64,000 nt of DNA, taken from JAJPJE01 sp963724985 (GTDB taxonomy: Bacteria > Acidobacteriota > Terriglobia > Terriglobales > Acidobacteriaceae). A model generated the notes under the pieces. The model saw only the letters and a program-made list of their open reading frames with translations, did not search any database and was not told where the DNA came from. Location of the stretch: NCBI GenBank assembly GCA_963724985.1, contig CAVRWV010000016.1:1-64000 (forward strand). The letters run 5' to 3'. Both the position numbers and the translations under genes were made by a program. Shown piece after piece: positions 43,447-52,220 of this stretch (position 1 is the first letter of the stretch; every line of letters begins with the position of its first letter).

Positions 43447-44385
43447 CTAGACAGGTTGTACGACGCCCACGGGTTCGGGCGCGCGGCGGTCGGCGGCGAC
43501 CTCGTCGGTAGTTTCTTCCCAGAGGCTGGAATCCCGCAAGAGCCGTGAGACTAATGCTGTATGCATGGCGTGGCCGGCTTTGCGCGCGACCACCCGTCCG
43601 ATGATCTGCCGGCCGAGAAGCGCCAGATCGCCGATCAGATCGAGAACTTTATGACGGACAAACTCATCCTGGTAACGCAACGGACCGTTCACCACGCCTT
43701 CGCGAGTGAGCACGATGCAGCTATCCATGGAAGCGCCGCGAATCAGTCCCATGTTGCGCATGGCCTGTTCGTCTTCGCGAAAACCGAAGGTGCGGGCGGA
43801 TGCGATCTCGCGCTGGAATTCGCCGTCGCTCAAATGGACCTCGAAGCGTTCTAGTCCTATCTGCGGGTGAGGGAAGTTGATCTCGTAAGAAACGGAATAG
43901 CCTTCGCCCGGATAGACAGCAATGAACTTATCGCCTTCCGATAGTTCGATGGGCTTGCGAATGCGGTAGTACTTTCGCGGGCGCCGCTGCTGGCGGACGC
44001 CAGCCTTCAAGATCATCTCCACAAAGGGCTGCGCGCTGCCATCGAGGATCGGCGTTTCGAGGTTGTTGAGTTCAACGATCGCGTTATCGATGCCGACGCC
44101 GACGAAGGCCGCGAGAACGTGCTCGGTCGTTGAGATGAGCACGCCTTTCTTCATCAAACTGGTGGCGTAGCTGACCTTGGCGACATTACGACTGGTGGCC
44201 TCAATTTCAAATCCGTCGAGATCGGTGCGGCGAAATACGATGCCGGCACCAGCCGGGGCGGGCAGGATGTCCATCTGAACGGGGGCACCACTGTGGAGAC
44301 CGATACCGCTGCAGGAGACAGGTCGCCGGATTGTTTGTTCCAAGGTCAAAGTCGGGAGGCCGGACAGCCACAAAGGCTCGAACAC
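43447..44385 (-). CDS. lpxC: UDP-3-O-acyl-N-acetylglucosamine deacetylase LpxC
   Basis: 312 residues; the committed zinc-dependent deacetylation of lipid A biosynthesis. Conserved elements are SCSGIGLHSGAPVQM near the N-terminus, the zinc ligands in STTEHVLAA (H89) and RHKVLDLIGDLALLG (H245, D249), and the catalytic H272 in KAGHAMHTALV. The frame starts at GTG 44385; many homologues begin near EQTIRRPVSCSG, so a TTG start about 14 codons later is possible. Its presence shows that the organism makes LPS. It probably heads a minus-strand transcript with folK and the rhomboid gene. Confidence 0.95.
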   Translation of the reverse strand: MFEPLWLSGLPTLTLEQTIRRPVSCSGIGLHSGAPVQMDILPAPAGAGIVFRRTDLDGFEIEATSRNVAKVSYATSLMKKGVLISTTEHVLAAFVGVGIDNAIVELNNLETPILDGSAQPFVEMILKAGVRQQRRPRKYYRIRKPIELSEGDKFIAVYPGEGYSVSYEINFPHPQIGLERFEVHLSDGEFQREIASARTFGFREDEQAMRNMGLIRGASMDSCIVLTREGVVNGPLRYQDEFVRHKVLDLIGDLALLGRQIIGRVVARKAGHAMHTALVSRLLRDSSLWEETTDEVAADRRAPEPVGVVQPV

Positions 44386-44515
44386 TAGGTTACACCGGAA
44401 GTTGCAAACCTATGGTGTGGTTAAAAGTAGACAGGCCGTGGACAGATAGGCGCATGTGCCGAAAGCAGCAACAGCTTACAAAGGTCCCGATTTGAAACGT
44501 CAGAATTTTAATCTT

Positions 44516-44527
44516 TAATAATTATTA
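44516..44527. promoter_or_regulatory. AT-rich palindrome upstream of the Fur/PerR-type gene
   Basis: TAATAATTATTA, a perfect 12-base palindrome in an AT-rich tract, 41 bases before the regulator start. Fur-superfamily operators are AT-rich inverted repeats (PerR consensus TTATAATnATTATAA), but this site does not fit that 7-1-7 spacing exactly. It is a candidate autoregulatory site for the peroxide operon. Confidence 0.45.
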
Positions 44528-44568
44528 TCCTTTAGGAATAACTGGCATCTATTCTCGTAACCAGCAGA

Positions 44569-45018
44569 ATGAAGGCCGTTTCCATATCGCAATTCCGCGA
44601 CTTATGCCGCCAGCATGGCTGGGCGGTGACCCATCAGCGTCAGATCATCTTTGAGACGTTGATGGCAATGCCGGGGCATCCCAGTCCTGAAGAAGTCTTC
44701 GAGCGGGTCAGGAAGAAGATTCCGGCAATCTCATTGGCGACGGTCTACAAGACAATCCACACATTTCTCGATTCGGGAATCTTTGGTGAAGTCAGTATTC
44801 ACCACGGATCACTTCGAGTTGATCGCAACATACGCGCACATCATCATCTGGTGTGCACCCGGTGTAAGTCGATCACCGACATCGATGACGCGGATCTCGA
44901 GCCAGTTCAGTTGCGCAAATCTTTGCCGAGCGGTTTTCGCGTGCAGAGATATGCAGTTGAAATTCTGGGGCTGTGCGCGAAGTGCAGCGCTCGGTCCCAA
45001 ACTCATCCTGAAATCTAA
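44569..45018 (+). CDS. perR: Fur-family regulator, probable PerR
   Basis: 149 residues with the N-terminal winged HTH (MKAVSISQFRDLCRQHGWAVTHQRQIIFETLMAMPGHPSPEEVFERVRKKIPAISLATVYKTIHTFL). The dimerisation domain has the regulatory-metal ligands HHGSLR and AHHHLVCTRCKSITDID, and the structural-zinc pair of CxxC motifs (CTRC; CAKC). It is immediately followed by ahpC (27 bases) and ahpD, so a peroxide-sensing PerR role is more likely than iron-Fur. The assignment from context is inference; Fur and PerR cannot be separated by motif alone here. Confidence 0.85.
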   Translation: MKAVSISQFRDLCRQHGWAVTHQRQIIFETLMAMPGHPSPEEVFERVRKKIPAISLATVYKTIHTFLDSGIFGEVSIHHGSLRVDRNIRAHHHLVCTRCKSITDIDDADLEPVQLRKSLPSGFRVQRYAVEILGLCAKCSARSQTHPEI

Positions 45019-45045
45019 CGTTATAAATATGAGGAGAAGGAAAGA

Positions 45046-45588
<543 letters not shown>

Positions 45589-45593
45589 GTAAA

Positions 45594-45680
45594 CGTCGTT
45601 AGTCGTTGGTCGCTCGTCGGAAGCAATACGGCCAGATCTTTCTGGTTTCGCCAACGACCGTCGACCACCGACTAGCGACT
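45594..45680. repeat. TTAGTCGTT long-hairpin repeat, copy 2
   Basis: The left arm GTCGTTAGTCGTTGGTCG (45596-45613) faces CGACCACCGACTAGCGAC (45662-45679), with an inner CCAGA/TCTGG hairpin (45632-45645). It is built from the same words as the element at 29203-29290 and lies between ahpC and ahpD. Confidence 0.6.
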
Positions 45681-45709
45681 CTTTCATTGACAAAGAGAAT
45701 TGGGACCCT

Positions 45710-46273
45710 ATGAATCTAGATGAACTGATTGACGTACTTCCGCCTTACGCGAAGGACCTGAAACTTAATTTTTCGACCCTCGTGCGCCAGCAGAGCGACT
45801 TAAGCGAACAGCAGGCGTGGGGGACAGTTGCGGCCAGCGCGATCGCAGCCGGGAACAATGATCTGACGCAGGCGGCCATCGCCGAAGCTGGAGCTCACCT
45901 TTCCCCGGAAGCGTTGGAAGCCGCTAAAAGCGCAGCTGCGGTGATGGGGATGAACAACATCTACTACCGTTTCCTGCACCTGAGCAGCAATGAAAAATAC
46001 AAAACGATGCCGGCGCGGCTGCGGATGAATGCGATTCGAACGCATGGCGTCGATCATGCTGACTTCGAACTCTGGTGTACTGCGGTATCGGCGATTAATG
46101 GATGCGGAGCGTGTGTTGATTCGCATGAAAAAACTTTGCGCGACAAAGGTGTGGCCGAAGAAAAAATTCTTGCCGCGGTGCGCATCGCTTCAATTCTGCA
46201 TGCGATCGCTTCGATTCTTCAAACCGAGTCTGCTTTGGGAAATTTTAATGCGGCGCCGATTTCAGCACTCTAA
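45710..46273 (+). CDS. ahpD: Alkyl hydroperoxidase AhpD
   Basis: 187 residues, all-helical carboxymuconolactone-decarboxylase fold. The active site is AINGCGACVDSHEKTLRDKG with C132 and C135 (CxxC) and H139, matching AhpD, the reductant of AhpC. The N-terminus MNLDELIDVLPPYAKDLKLNFSTLV is also typical. GGGAC precedes the ATG at 45710. A GC-rich stem with a pyrimidine-rich tail follows the stop. Confidence 0.94.
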   Translation: MNLDELIDVLPPYAKDLKLNFSTLVRQQSDLSEQQAWGTVAASAIAAGNNDLTQAAIAEAGAHLSPEALEAAKSAAAVMGMNNIYYRFLHLSSNEKYKTMPARLRMNAIRTHGVDHADFELWCTAVSAINGCGACVDSHEKTLRDKGVAEEKILAAVRIASILHAIASILQTESALGNFNAAPISAL

Positions 46274-46280
46274 TTCTCTT

Positions 46281-46330
46281 GAAGCGGCGTGGATATTGAT
46301 CGCGCCGCTTCGCTCTCCTCTTTTGTTCTT
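46281..46330 (+). terminator. Terminator after ahpD
   Basis: GAAGCGGCG (46281-46289) pairs perfectly with CGCCGCTTC (46303-46311), followed by a pyrimidine-rich tail GCTCTCCTCTTTTGTTCTT. Confidence 0.6.
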
Positions 46331-46677
46331 CTCTGCTCCGATCTTCAGACTGCACACAACTCGCGACAGTTAGAAAACAGTCACTTGACAGAACGCGCGA
46401 TTAGATTTCTAAACGTGAATCCGTTATAGAGATTTGTTGATTTCAAATTTCCCTCGTGGTTTTTTTTCGTGCTAGTATGCGATGCAGCTACACAAATACG
46501 CTCCGCCCCGAGTTCAATGCATGGCTACCCTCGAAAGTTTCAGCATCGTCATCAGGTGTTGCATGCACTCTGGTTTGGCTGGGCGCCTTCTGCGTATCAC
46601 TCAAGCTTCGAAGCGAGGCTAGCAACAAGTTTCAAAAAGTTACTGCCCGTTGTTAGGGTGAGATGGTTTTAGTCCGG

Positions 46678-46731
46678 GGTAGCGCATCAGCTACCTTGGG
46701 CGAGTTGGCTTTTGGCCGACTAAGGCTTTTT
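46678..46731 (+). promoter_or_regulatory. Tandem hairpins with U-tract in the dnaA leader
   Basis: GGTAGC-GCATCA-GCTACC (46678-46695) is followed by AGTTGGC-TTTT-GGCCGACT (46703-46721), which with G-U pairing forms a stem and then AAGGCTTTTTG. This could be an attenuator in a long dnaA leader or the end of a small upstream RNA. Confidence 0.45.
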
Positions 46732-46804
46732 GTCGTGAGATTTTTTCCGCGTGCTCTGATATTGTGCGCAAACACATCAGGCGCCCGGCAGGATTTGAAG
46801 AAAA

Positions 46805-48184
46805 ATGTCAGTTACAAGCGCGACCGCTTCCGTTGACCCTTGGGTGCAAATACTCGGCGCCCTGGAAAAGAAAATTAATCGTCATTCTTACGACACCTGG
46901 CTCAAGCCGACGCGCTTCAGTCACCTGCAGAATGGCATCATCTTCATTCGCGTGCCTACAACGGAGTTTCGCGATATCGGCGAGAAGTACGGTGATCTGA
47001 TCCAGGAAGCGATCGACAACCTGGGATTCGACTTCCGCGATGTCCAGTTCATCACCAGCGATGATGCGCAGCCGAAGACGACACTGCGCCACGGCTTTCC
47101 TCCCGTCTCGGAGCAGCTTCCGCAGGCAGGACAAGCGCGGCAGACGCGCTTCGACTGGGACAGCGCCGCGCAGCTGAATCCGAAGTACACGTTTGACAAC
47201 TTCATTATTGGCGCCGGCAACCAGTTCGCCGCCGCGGCCGCAAAGGCGGTAGCCGAGAACCCATCGAAGGCCTACAACCCGCTCTTCTTATACGGCGGCG
47301 TGGGCATGGGCAAGACGCACCTGATGCAGGCGATCGGCGCATCCGTAAAGAAGCGGGATCCGCAGAAGTCGATCTGCTACCTGTCGAGCGAGCGCTTTAC
47401 CAACGAGATGATCAACTCGTTGCGCTACGACAAGATGAGCAGCTTCCGCGACAAGTTCCGCAACGTCGACGTGCTGCTGGTGGACGACATCCAGTTCCTG
47501 GCGCAAAAGGAACGCACGCAGGAAGAGTTCTTCCACACGTTCAATGCTCTGCACGAAGGTATGAAGCAGATCGTGATTGCCAGCGATCGTCCGCCGAAAG
47601 AGCTGGCAGAGATCGAAGACCGCCTGCGCAGCCGATTCGAGTGGGGTTTGATCGCCGACATCCAGCCGCCTGATCTCGAGACCAAGGTCGCCATCCTGAT
47701 GAAGAAGGGCGAGTCGGAGCGGGTGATTCTGCCGACTGAAGTGGCGCTCTTCATCGCTTCGAACATTCGCTCCAACGTTCGCGAGCTGGAAGGCGCGCTG
47801 ATCCGGTTGATTGCGCACTCGTCGCTGATCGGACAGGAGATCACGCTGCCGTACGCGCAGCAGGTGCTGAAAAACTTCATCGACTCGCAGACGCGCAAGG
47901 TTTCGATTGAGGCGATCCAGAAGGCAGTAGCCGAGCAGTTCGGCCTGCGTCCGCAGGAGATCAAGCAGAAGAACAATTCGCGCGCGATCGTCTATCCGCG
48001 GCAGATTGCGATGCACCTGGCGAAGCATCTGACGGACGCATCACTGCCTGAAATCGGACGCCAGTTTGGTGGCAAGCATCACACGACGGTTCTGCACTCG
48101 ATCGAGAAGATCGAGGAGTCGCGCAAGACGGATAAAGATCTGAACCGGCTGCTGAACAAGATGCTGGAGCAGTTGGGCGGGTAG
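46805..48184 (+). CDS. dnaA: Chromosomal replication initiator DnaA
   Basis: 459 residues. Domain I (residues 10-85, WVQILGALEKKINRHSYDTWLKP) is followed by a short linker. The AAA+ domain has the conserved NPKYTFDNFIIGAGNQFAAAAA, Walker A GGVGMGKTHL (164-173) and Walker B VDVLLVDDIQFL (221-232). Domain IV carries the DnaA signature HTH (GGKHHTTVLHSIEKIEE) for reading DnaA boxes. The ATG at 46805 follows a purine-rich GAAGAAAA. It has its own terminator and is followed by a broken unknown gene, then dnaN, placing the window at or beside oriC. Confidence 0.97.
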   Translation: MSVTSATASVDPWVQILGALEKKINRHSYDTWLKPTRFSHLQNGIIFIRVPTTEFRDIGEKYGDLIQEAIDNLGFDFRDVQFITSDDAQPKTTLRHGFPPVSEQLPQAGQARQTRFDWDSAAQLNPKYTFDNFIIGAGNQFAAAAAKAVAENPSKAYNPLFLYGGVGMGKTHLMQAIGASVKKRDPQKSICYLSSERFTNEMINSLRYDKMSSFRDKFRNVDVLLVDDIQFLAQKERTQEEFFHTFNALHEGMKQIVIASDRPPKELAEIEDRLRSRFEWGLIADIQPPDLETKVAILMKKGESERVILPTEVALFIASNIRSNVRELEGALIRLIAHSSLIGQEITLPYAQQVLKNFIDSQTRKVSIEAIQKAVAEQFGLRPQEIKQKNNSRAIVYPRQIAMHLAKHLTDASLPEIGRQFGGKHHTTVLHSIEKIEESRKTDKDLNRLLNKMLEQLGG

Positions 48185-48210
48185 GTTGTAACGAGTACCA
48201 GCAATCATTC

Positions 48211-48236
48211 AGCCCGGCGAAGAGCCGGGCTTTTTC
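48211..48236 (+). terminator. Rho-independent terminator of dnaA
   Basis: AGCCCGGC (48211-48218) and GCCGGGCT (48224-48231) around GAAGA, followed by TTTTTC. Confidence 0.9.
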
Positions 48237-48270
48237 GTGCGCAATGAATTCCTGACCGGAGTAAGCCTAA

Positions 48271-48854
48271 GTGAACAGAAAACAGAACAACGCAGAATGT
48301 ACGGCCAGAAGGAGGAGAGTCTACGTCGGGGGGATTGCGTGCCTCATGCTCTTGCTGGGGGCAATTTCCTTGAGAGCTGAAAGTCTCATACAGACTGAAT
48401 TCTCCGCAGATCCTTCTCAGCGTATAACGCGCCCCGTGCCCGTGCCTGATTCAGCTGTGCAAATTCTCGCGCGGGACAATATCGTCGCTGCTTGCATGAA
48501 GGACCACCCAATATCTCCCGGCAGGTCGTTGGCTTCTTGGTTTGTAGGGTCGGAAATCCACCTCAACGGCACCAGTGAGCTTGACATGATCGTTTTGCCG
48601 AGCTCTGAGGCCCCATTTCTATGCTTTCACAGCGTGGAAGGTATCGGCTGGTTTTGGGTTTTCGCCGAACGGGAGAGCGATATGATCTCGTGCTGACGAC
48701 TGCCGGGCTGAGCTTTGTAATTCTTGATGCTAAGCATAATGGGTTCCGCGATATCCGAAGTGGCGGCCAGGTCGGCAAGTACGGTACAGAGATCATTTTT
48801 AGATTCGAAGCTGGGGAGTATCGGAGATATCAAAACAAAGCTGCGAGGTTATAG
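48271..48854 (+). pseudogene. Exported hypothetical protein, frameshifted
   Basis: The first frame (from GTG 48271) has a basic N-terminus and signal helix (RVYVGGIACLMLLLGAISLRA), then a soluble part up to FHSVEGIGWFWVF. It soon ends (AERESDMISC), whereas the adjacent frame continues naturally as RRTGERYDLVLTTAGLSFVILDAKHNGFRDIRSGGQVGKYG and ends at 48854. Joining them needs one extra base in the T run at about 48657-48663 (GGTTTTGGGTTTTCGCC). The restored protein would have about 194 residues, with the NGFRDI motif seen in small exported acidobacterial proteins as I remember them. It lies between dnaA and dnaN, an unusual place for an insertion. Confidence 0.6.
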
Positions 48855-49341
48855 CAGAGCGGCTGAAGCGTTGCTCATTCTCATCGGACAGAGTGTGGTT
48901 GCGCAAGTGAGCCAGATCATGTTTTCCATATCAACAAGGAAGCGTTCCCTCCATCAGTAGCCGGTGATTCGGCATTTGCTCCCGCTTTTCCACTCCCTGC
49001 CTCATAATCGCTGGCGTGAATCATGTGGATAGACTGTGGAAACGGTGCATTGTGAGGTCGAATCTTGAAGAGACTACCCAGTCATCCAGTCCGCCTAACA
49101 AGCTGGCGCCCTTTTGAACATGCCGTTAGAAAAAGGTAAGTCGCTGGTTTAAGCTGGTTTGCCCAAAGTTTCCACTTTTCCGCAGGCATCTACTACGGAT
49201 TGTGAGATGTGCGGTTTCTTTGGTTTTTGTTTTGATATATAAAAAAGGCCATACACGAACCGTGGCCAGTAGTATCCGCTTGGCGGCGCCCACTCGGGCC
49301 AAAATGGCCAATGTGCCGGGCGGAATGGAAGACGAGGACTT
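48855..49341. other. Candidate oriC region between dnaA and dnaN
   Basis: No gene is supported. It holds the DnaA-box-like sequences listed separately, an AT-rich GATATATAAAAAAGG at about 49233-49247, and a GGCCA...TGGCC inverted repeat flanking the latter (GGCCATACACGAACCGTGGCC, about 49247-49267). The dnaN promoter and ribosome binding site (GAGGAC) are at the right end. Confidence 0.5.
48986..49184. promoter_or_regulatory. Cluster of DnaA-box-like sequences
   Basis: TTTTCCACT (48986-48994), TGTGGATAG (49024-49032, complement CTATCCACA), TGTGGAAAC (49035-49043, complement GTTTCCACA), TTTCCACTT (49169-49177) and TTTTCCGCA (49176-49184). The second and third lie 11 bases apart on one helix face and each differs from TTATCCACA by one or two bases. 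Position between dnaA and dnaN supports an origin, but none is a perfect consensus box. Confidence 0.5.
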
Positions 49342-50460
49342 ATGGAGATCACAGTCAGTAAGTTCGACCTGCTGAAAGAACTCACCGCCACGCAGGGAGT
49401 TGTCGAACGCAAGACCACTATCCCAATTCTTTCCCATTTCTTATTTGAGGCGGCGGACGACAAACTCTCCATCACGGCAACCGATCTCGATCTGGGATTG
49501 CGCACCTCCTGTCCTGCCAAGGTTAAAAAAGAGGGTGCCTGCACCATTCCCGCCCGCAAGCTCTACGACTACGTGAAACTGTTGCCCGACGGCGATATCA
49601 GCATCAAGGCGCTGGAGAACCATTGGGTCAATATTCGTTCAGGCCGGTCCAACACAAAGATGGTCGGCATGGCGCGGTCGAACTTTCCTGCGCTGCCTGT
49701 ATTCCCAAGCGCCGGCGTGATCAAGATTCCCGCGCAGGTTTTGCGAACGATGATTGCGAAGACGATTTTCGCGATTTCCAGCGAAGAGTCCCGCTATACG
49801 CTGAACGGCGCGCTGATGGTACTGAAGCCGGAGTCGATCACCATGGTGGCCACCGACGGTCACCGCCTGGCGCACATTGAGAAGGCGCACGAGGCATTTC
49901 CTGACGTCTCCGACATGCGGACGCTGGTTCCCAAGAAAGCGATGGCGGAATTGAACTCGCTGCTGGGAACAACGGACGTGGATGCCATCGACTTCGCGAA
50001 AGACGAGTCGACGCTATTCTTCCGAATCGGCGAGCGCGTTCTCACCTCGCGCCAGCTCACCGGACAATTTCCGAACTTCGAGGCCGTGCTGCCGCGCGAC
50101 AACAACAAGTTCGTCACCGTGCGCACCGAGGACATTTCTTCCGCCATTCAGCGCGTGGCCCAGTTCGCTGATGAGCGCTCGGGCGCCATCAAGCTGCGCC
50201 TGGATAAGGGCGGCATCACGGTGTCGTCGTCCTCGGCAGAGACGGGTGAGTCGGAAGATCAGATTGAAGCGACGTATGCGGCGGATCCGGTAGTGATCGG
50301 CTTCAACTCGCAATACCTGCTCGACTTCCTGAAAGCCGCAACCGGCGGGGAAGTTCGCTTCGAGTTCAAGGATGCGCAATCGGCCGGGCAGCTACGTCCG
50401 GAAGAGAACGGCGACGCGGAGTTCAAGTACCGGTACATCATCATGCCGATGCGGATCTGA
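49342..50460 (+). CDS. dnaN: DNA polymerase III beta subunit (sliding clamp)
   Basis: 372 residues of three repeated clamp domains. Typical phrases are MEITVSKFDLLKELTATQGVVERKTTIPILSHFLFEA, LSITATDLDLGLRTSCPA, ITMVATDGHRLAHIEK and YRYIIMPMRI at the C-terminus (the M-P-M/V-R ending conserved in DnaN). The ring tethers DNA polymerase III to DNA. The start ATG at 49342 has GAGGAC nine bases upstream. A perfect terminator follows. Confidence 0.97.
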   Translation: MEITVSKFDLLKELTATQGVVERKTTIPILSHFLFEAADDKLSITATDLDLGLRTSCPAKVKKEGACTIPARKLYDYVKLLPDGDISIKALENHWVNIRSGRSNTKMVGMARSNFPALPVFPSAGVIKIPAQVLRTMIAKTIFAISSEESRYTLNGALMVLKPESITMVATDGHRLAHIEKAHEAFPDVSDMRTLVPKKAMAELNSLLGTTDVDAIDFAKDESTLFFRIGERVLTSRQLTGQFPNFEAVLPRDNNKFVTVRTEDISSAIQRVAQFADERSGAIKLRLDKGGITVSSSSAETGESEDQIEATYAADPVVIGFNSQYLLDFLKAATGGEVRFEFKDAQSAGQLRPEENGDAEFKYRYIIMPMRI

Positions 50461-50483
50461 GGCAGGTACCGCTTTTTAATACC

Positions 50484-50508
50484 AAGCCGGGGCGATCCCC
50501 GGCTTTTC
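50484..50508 (+). terminator. Rho-independent terminator of dnaN
   Basis: AAGCCGGGG (50484-50492) and CCCCGGCTT (50497-50505) around CGAT, followed by TTCTCATTT. Confidence 0.88.
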
Positions 50509-50623
50509 TCATTTCCTGGAATAATTGCGGCCGATAGCCAAATTACACCTTAGAACCGTCAGCTCCCGTTGACCTTCCCGCTCTGGATGAGTAACCTGCC
50601 CTGCATCAGCTCTGGAGGCTCGT

Positions 50624-51049
50624 ATGAACGGCTTTAAGCAATTTCTCCTACGTGGAAATGTGGTGGACCTGGCGGTCGGCGTGGTGGTGGGCGCGGCTTT
50701 TGGCACGGTGGTTACCGCTTTTGTAAAAGATCTTCTTACCCCGCTGATTGCGGCCGTCGTGAAGAAGCCGGATTTCTCCGCATTCGCACTCGAGATCAAT
50801 GGAAGCAAGTTTCTTTACGGTGACTTCATCAATTCCCTGATCTCATTCGTGCTGGTGGCGGCTGCGGTCTATTACTTCGTGGTGCTGCCGATCAATGCGC
50901 TGGTGAACCGGGTGAAGAAAGCTCCGGTGCCGGCCGATCCCACCACGCGGAAGTGTCCGGAATGCCAGAGCGAGATTTCCCTGGCGGCAAAGCGTTGCGC
51001 GTTCTGCACGTCGGTGGTGGCACCGCAGGCAGCAAGCGCTGCGGTTTAG
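50624..51049 (+). CDS. mscL: Large-conductance mechanosensitive channel MscL with zinc-ribbon tail
   Basis: 141 residues. The N-terminal helix and TM1 are classical (MNGFKQFLLRGNVVDLAVGVVVGAAFGTVVTAFVKDLLTPLI), followed by the periplasmic loop and TM2 (FINSLISFVLVAAAVYYFVVLPINALVNR). The cytoplasmic tail carries KCPECQSEISLAAKRCAFCTS, a four-cysteine zinc-ribbon knuckle not present in E. coli MscL. The channel opens to release solutes on osmotic downshock. GGAGG lies nine bases upstream of the ATG. Confidence 0.95.
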   Translation: MNGFKQFLLRGNVVDLAVGVVVGAAFGTVVTAFVKDLLTPLIAAVVKKPDFSAFALEINGSKFLYGDFINSLISFVLVAAAVYYFVVLPINALVNRVKKAPVPADPTTRKCPECQSEISLAAKRCAFCTSVVAPQAASAAV

Positions 51050-51161
51050 TTCCTGAGTTGCTCGTCGACGCTCGTACATGTTGCTGAATGAATCGTTCAT
51101 GACAAACAGCCCTTCCGGAGTGCGCCGCATCTGTTAGGGGACGCAACTTCCAGGAGGAATC

Positions 51162-51575
51162 ATGAAGAAACTTTTAGCTTTATTCGGAGCCGGCGTATTC
51201 GTGGCGCTGGCGGCCACTTTTCTGCTCAGCAGAAATCGCAACGTCGCGAACGAACGCCTGGAGCAGCACGCTACCGACGATGTTCTTCCTGACGCTGAAC
51301 ACATCGCCGCAGAAATGCGCGATGAATTCGTTCCTGGAAAGCTCAACACCGGGCAGCCTTCTCCCGAGCTGCTCGATTTGAATTCCTGTTCTATTCAGGA
51401 CCTGCTGGAGATCGGCGTCGTCGAACCCGATTGGGCGGTACGAATTGTGGAGGCTCGCCCGTATCGCAACAAGATGGACCTACTGTCGCGGATGGTCGTT
51501 CCTATTGATGTCTTCAACTTGATCAGCGCACGCGTGAGCATCGCCAAACCTGACGAGGCCGTAAAGATCGCGTAA
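51162..51575 (+). CDS. Membrane-anchored helix-hairpin-helix (ComEA-like) protein
   Basis: 137 residues: an N-terminal membrane/signal helix (MKKLLALFGAGVFVALAATFLLS), a linker, and a C-terminal domain LDLNSCSIQDLLEIGVVEPDWAVRIVEARPYRNKMDLLSRMVVPIDVFNLISARV. The L-N-x-x-S/A-x-x-x-L-x-x-I/L-x-G/V pattern and later RPY-x-x-K-x-D-L are those of the helix-hairpin-helix repeat in ComEA-type proteins. It may bind DNA or protein in the periplasm. AGGAGG precedes the ATG by seven bases. It is convergent with the next gene. Confidence 0.75.
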   Translation: MKKLLALFGAGVFVALAATFLLSRNRNVANERLEQHATDDVLPDAEHIAAEMRDEFVPGKLNTGQPSPELLDLNSCSIQDLLEIGVVEPDWAVRIVEARPYRNKMDLLSRMVVPIDVFNLISARVSIAKPDEAVKIA

Positions 51576-51587
51576 GTATACGCTCAA

Positions 51588-52220
51588 TCAGAAGCTGCCG
51601 ATTCCGTTTCCGTTGGGAATCTTGAACCAGTCGTACTGCAGATGGCAGCGCATCGAGATTCCAGTTCGGACTTTCATGAAGGTCTGCTGGATCCGTCCGA
51701 TACGCATCCCGTTCTCCATCATTGAACGCTGGTTCAATTGCGCCGATTTCTGCTGGTCCAGGTATTGTTGCTGTGCTTTGCGGTAGTCGTCATAGTTGCT
51801 CTGCTCTTGATAGTAGTAGCGTTGATCCTGCAACCGATCCGAGAGGGTCTTGTTCTCATCCGCGAACCTGATGAGCGCAGTTTCGTGCCGGTCCCACCAG
51901 TCCTTCAGCATCGCTTCGGTTTCTTCGGGCGTGTGGTGCGCCTTGTAGTCGTTGATGGCGGTAACAATTTCGTCGGAGTTATCGAGCCCGTCGAGGGTGA
52001 TATCGGGGAGCGGCTGCTTTACCTTAGAGATTGCGCTGTCGAGGGAATCGTCATCGATGCGAACCTTGGCTGTGCTCGAGCCGGAGGGCTTCTTGCTGGC
52101 GATCTCCCCCAGCGATTTCGTCTCTGACTTGGTATCGCAGGCCGAGTCCTGCTGCTGCGCACTTAAGGATGCGGCAGCAAGGATCACCGCGGCCATCGTA
52201 AGAATCCGGTATTTGGTCAT
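51588..52220 (-). CDS. Hypothetical secreted protein
   Basis: 210 residues from the ATG at 52220, which begins a signal peptide (MTKYRILTMAAVILAAASLSAQ); the frame is open further upstream (to 52460), but that part is noise-like. The mature protein is hydrophilic with an acidic first half (IDDDSLDSAISKVKQPLPDITLDGLDNSDEIVTAINDY) and a Gln/Tyr-rich helical part (LQDQRYYYQEQSNYDDYRKAQQQYLDQQKSAQLNQRSMME), possibly a coiled coil. The function is unknown. Confidence 0.65.
   Translation of the reverse strand: MTKYRILTMAAVILAAASLSAQQQDSACDTKSETKSLGEIASKKPSGSSTAKVRIDDDSLDSAISKVKQPLPDITLDGLDNSDEIVTAINDYKAHHTPEETEAMLKDWWDRHETALIRFADENKTLSDRLQDQRYYYQEQSNYDDYRKAQQQYLDQQKSAQLNQRSMMENGMRIGRIQQTFMKVRTGISMRCHLQYDWFKIPNGNGIGSF

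Larger units (their letters stand above)
46274..46804. other. Long leader/intergenic region upstream of dnaA
   Basis: 531 bases without a supported gene. After the ahpD terminator comes an AT-rich part (46380-46480) and then two adjacent hairpins (46678-46695 and 46703-46721) followed by AAGGCTTTTTG, 70-130 bases before the dnaA start. No strong DnaA box was found here; TTTCAAATTTCC and poly-T (46460-46467) may relate to a promoter. Confidence 0.5.

Noticed and set aside
44516..44527. Calling the palindrome a canonical PerR box
   Set aside because: The site has no central spacer base and does not fit the 7-1-7 consensus; it is listed only as a candidate operator.
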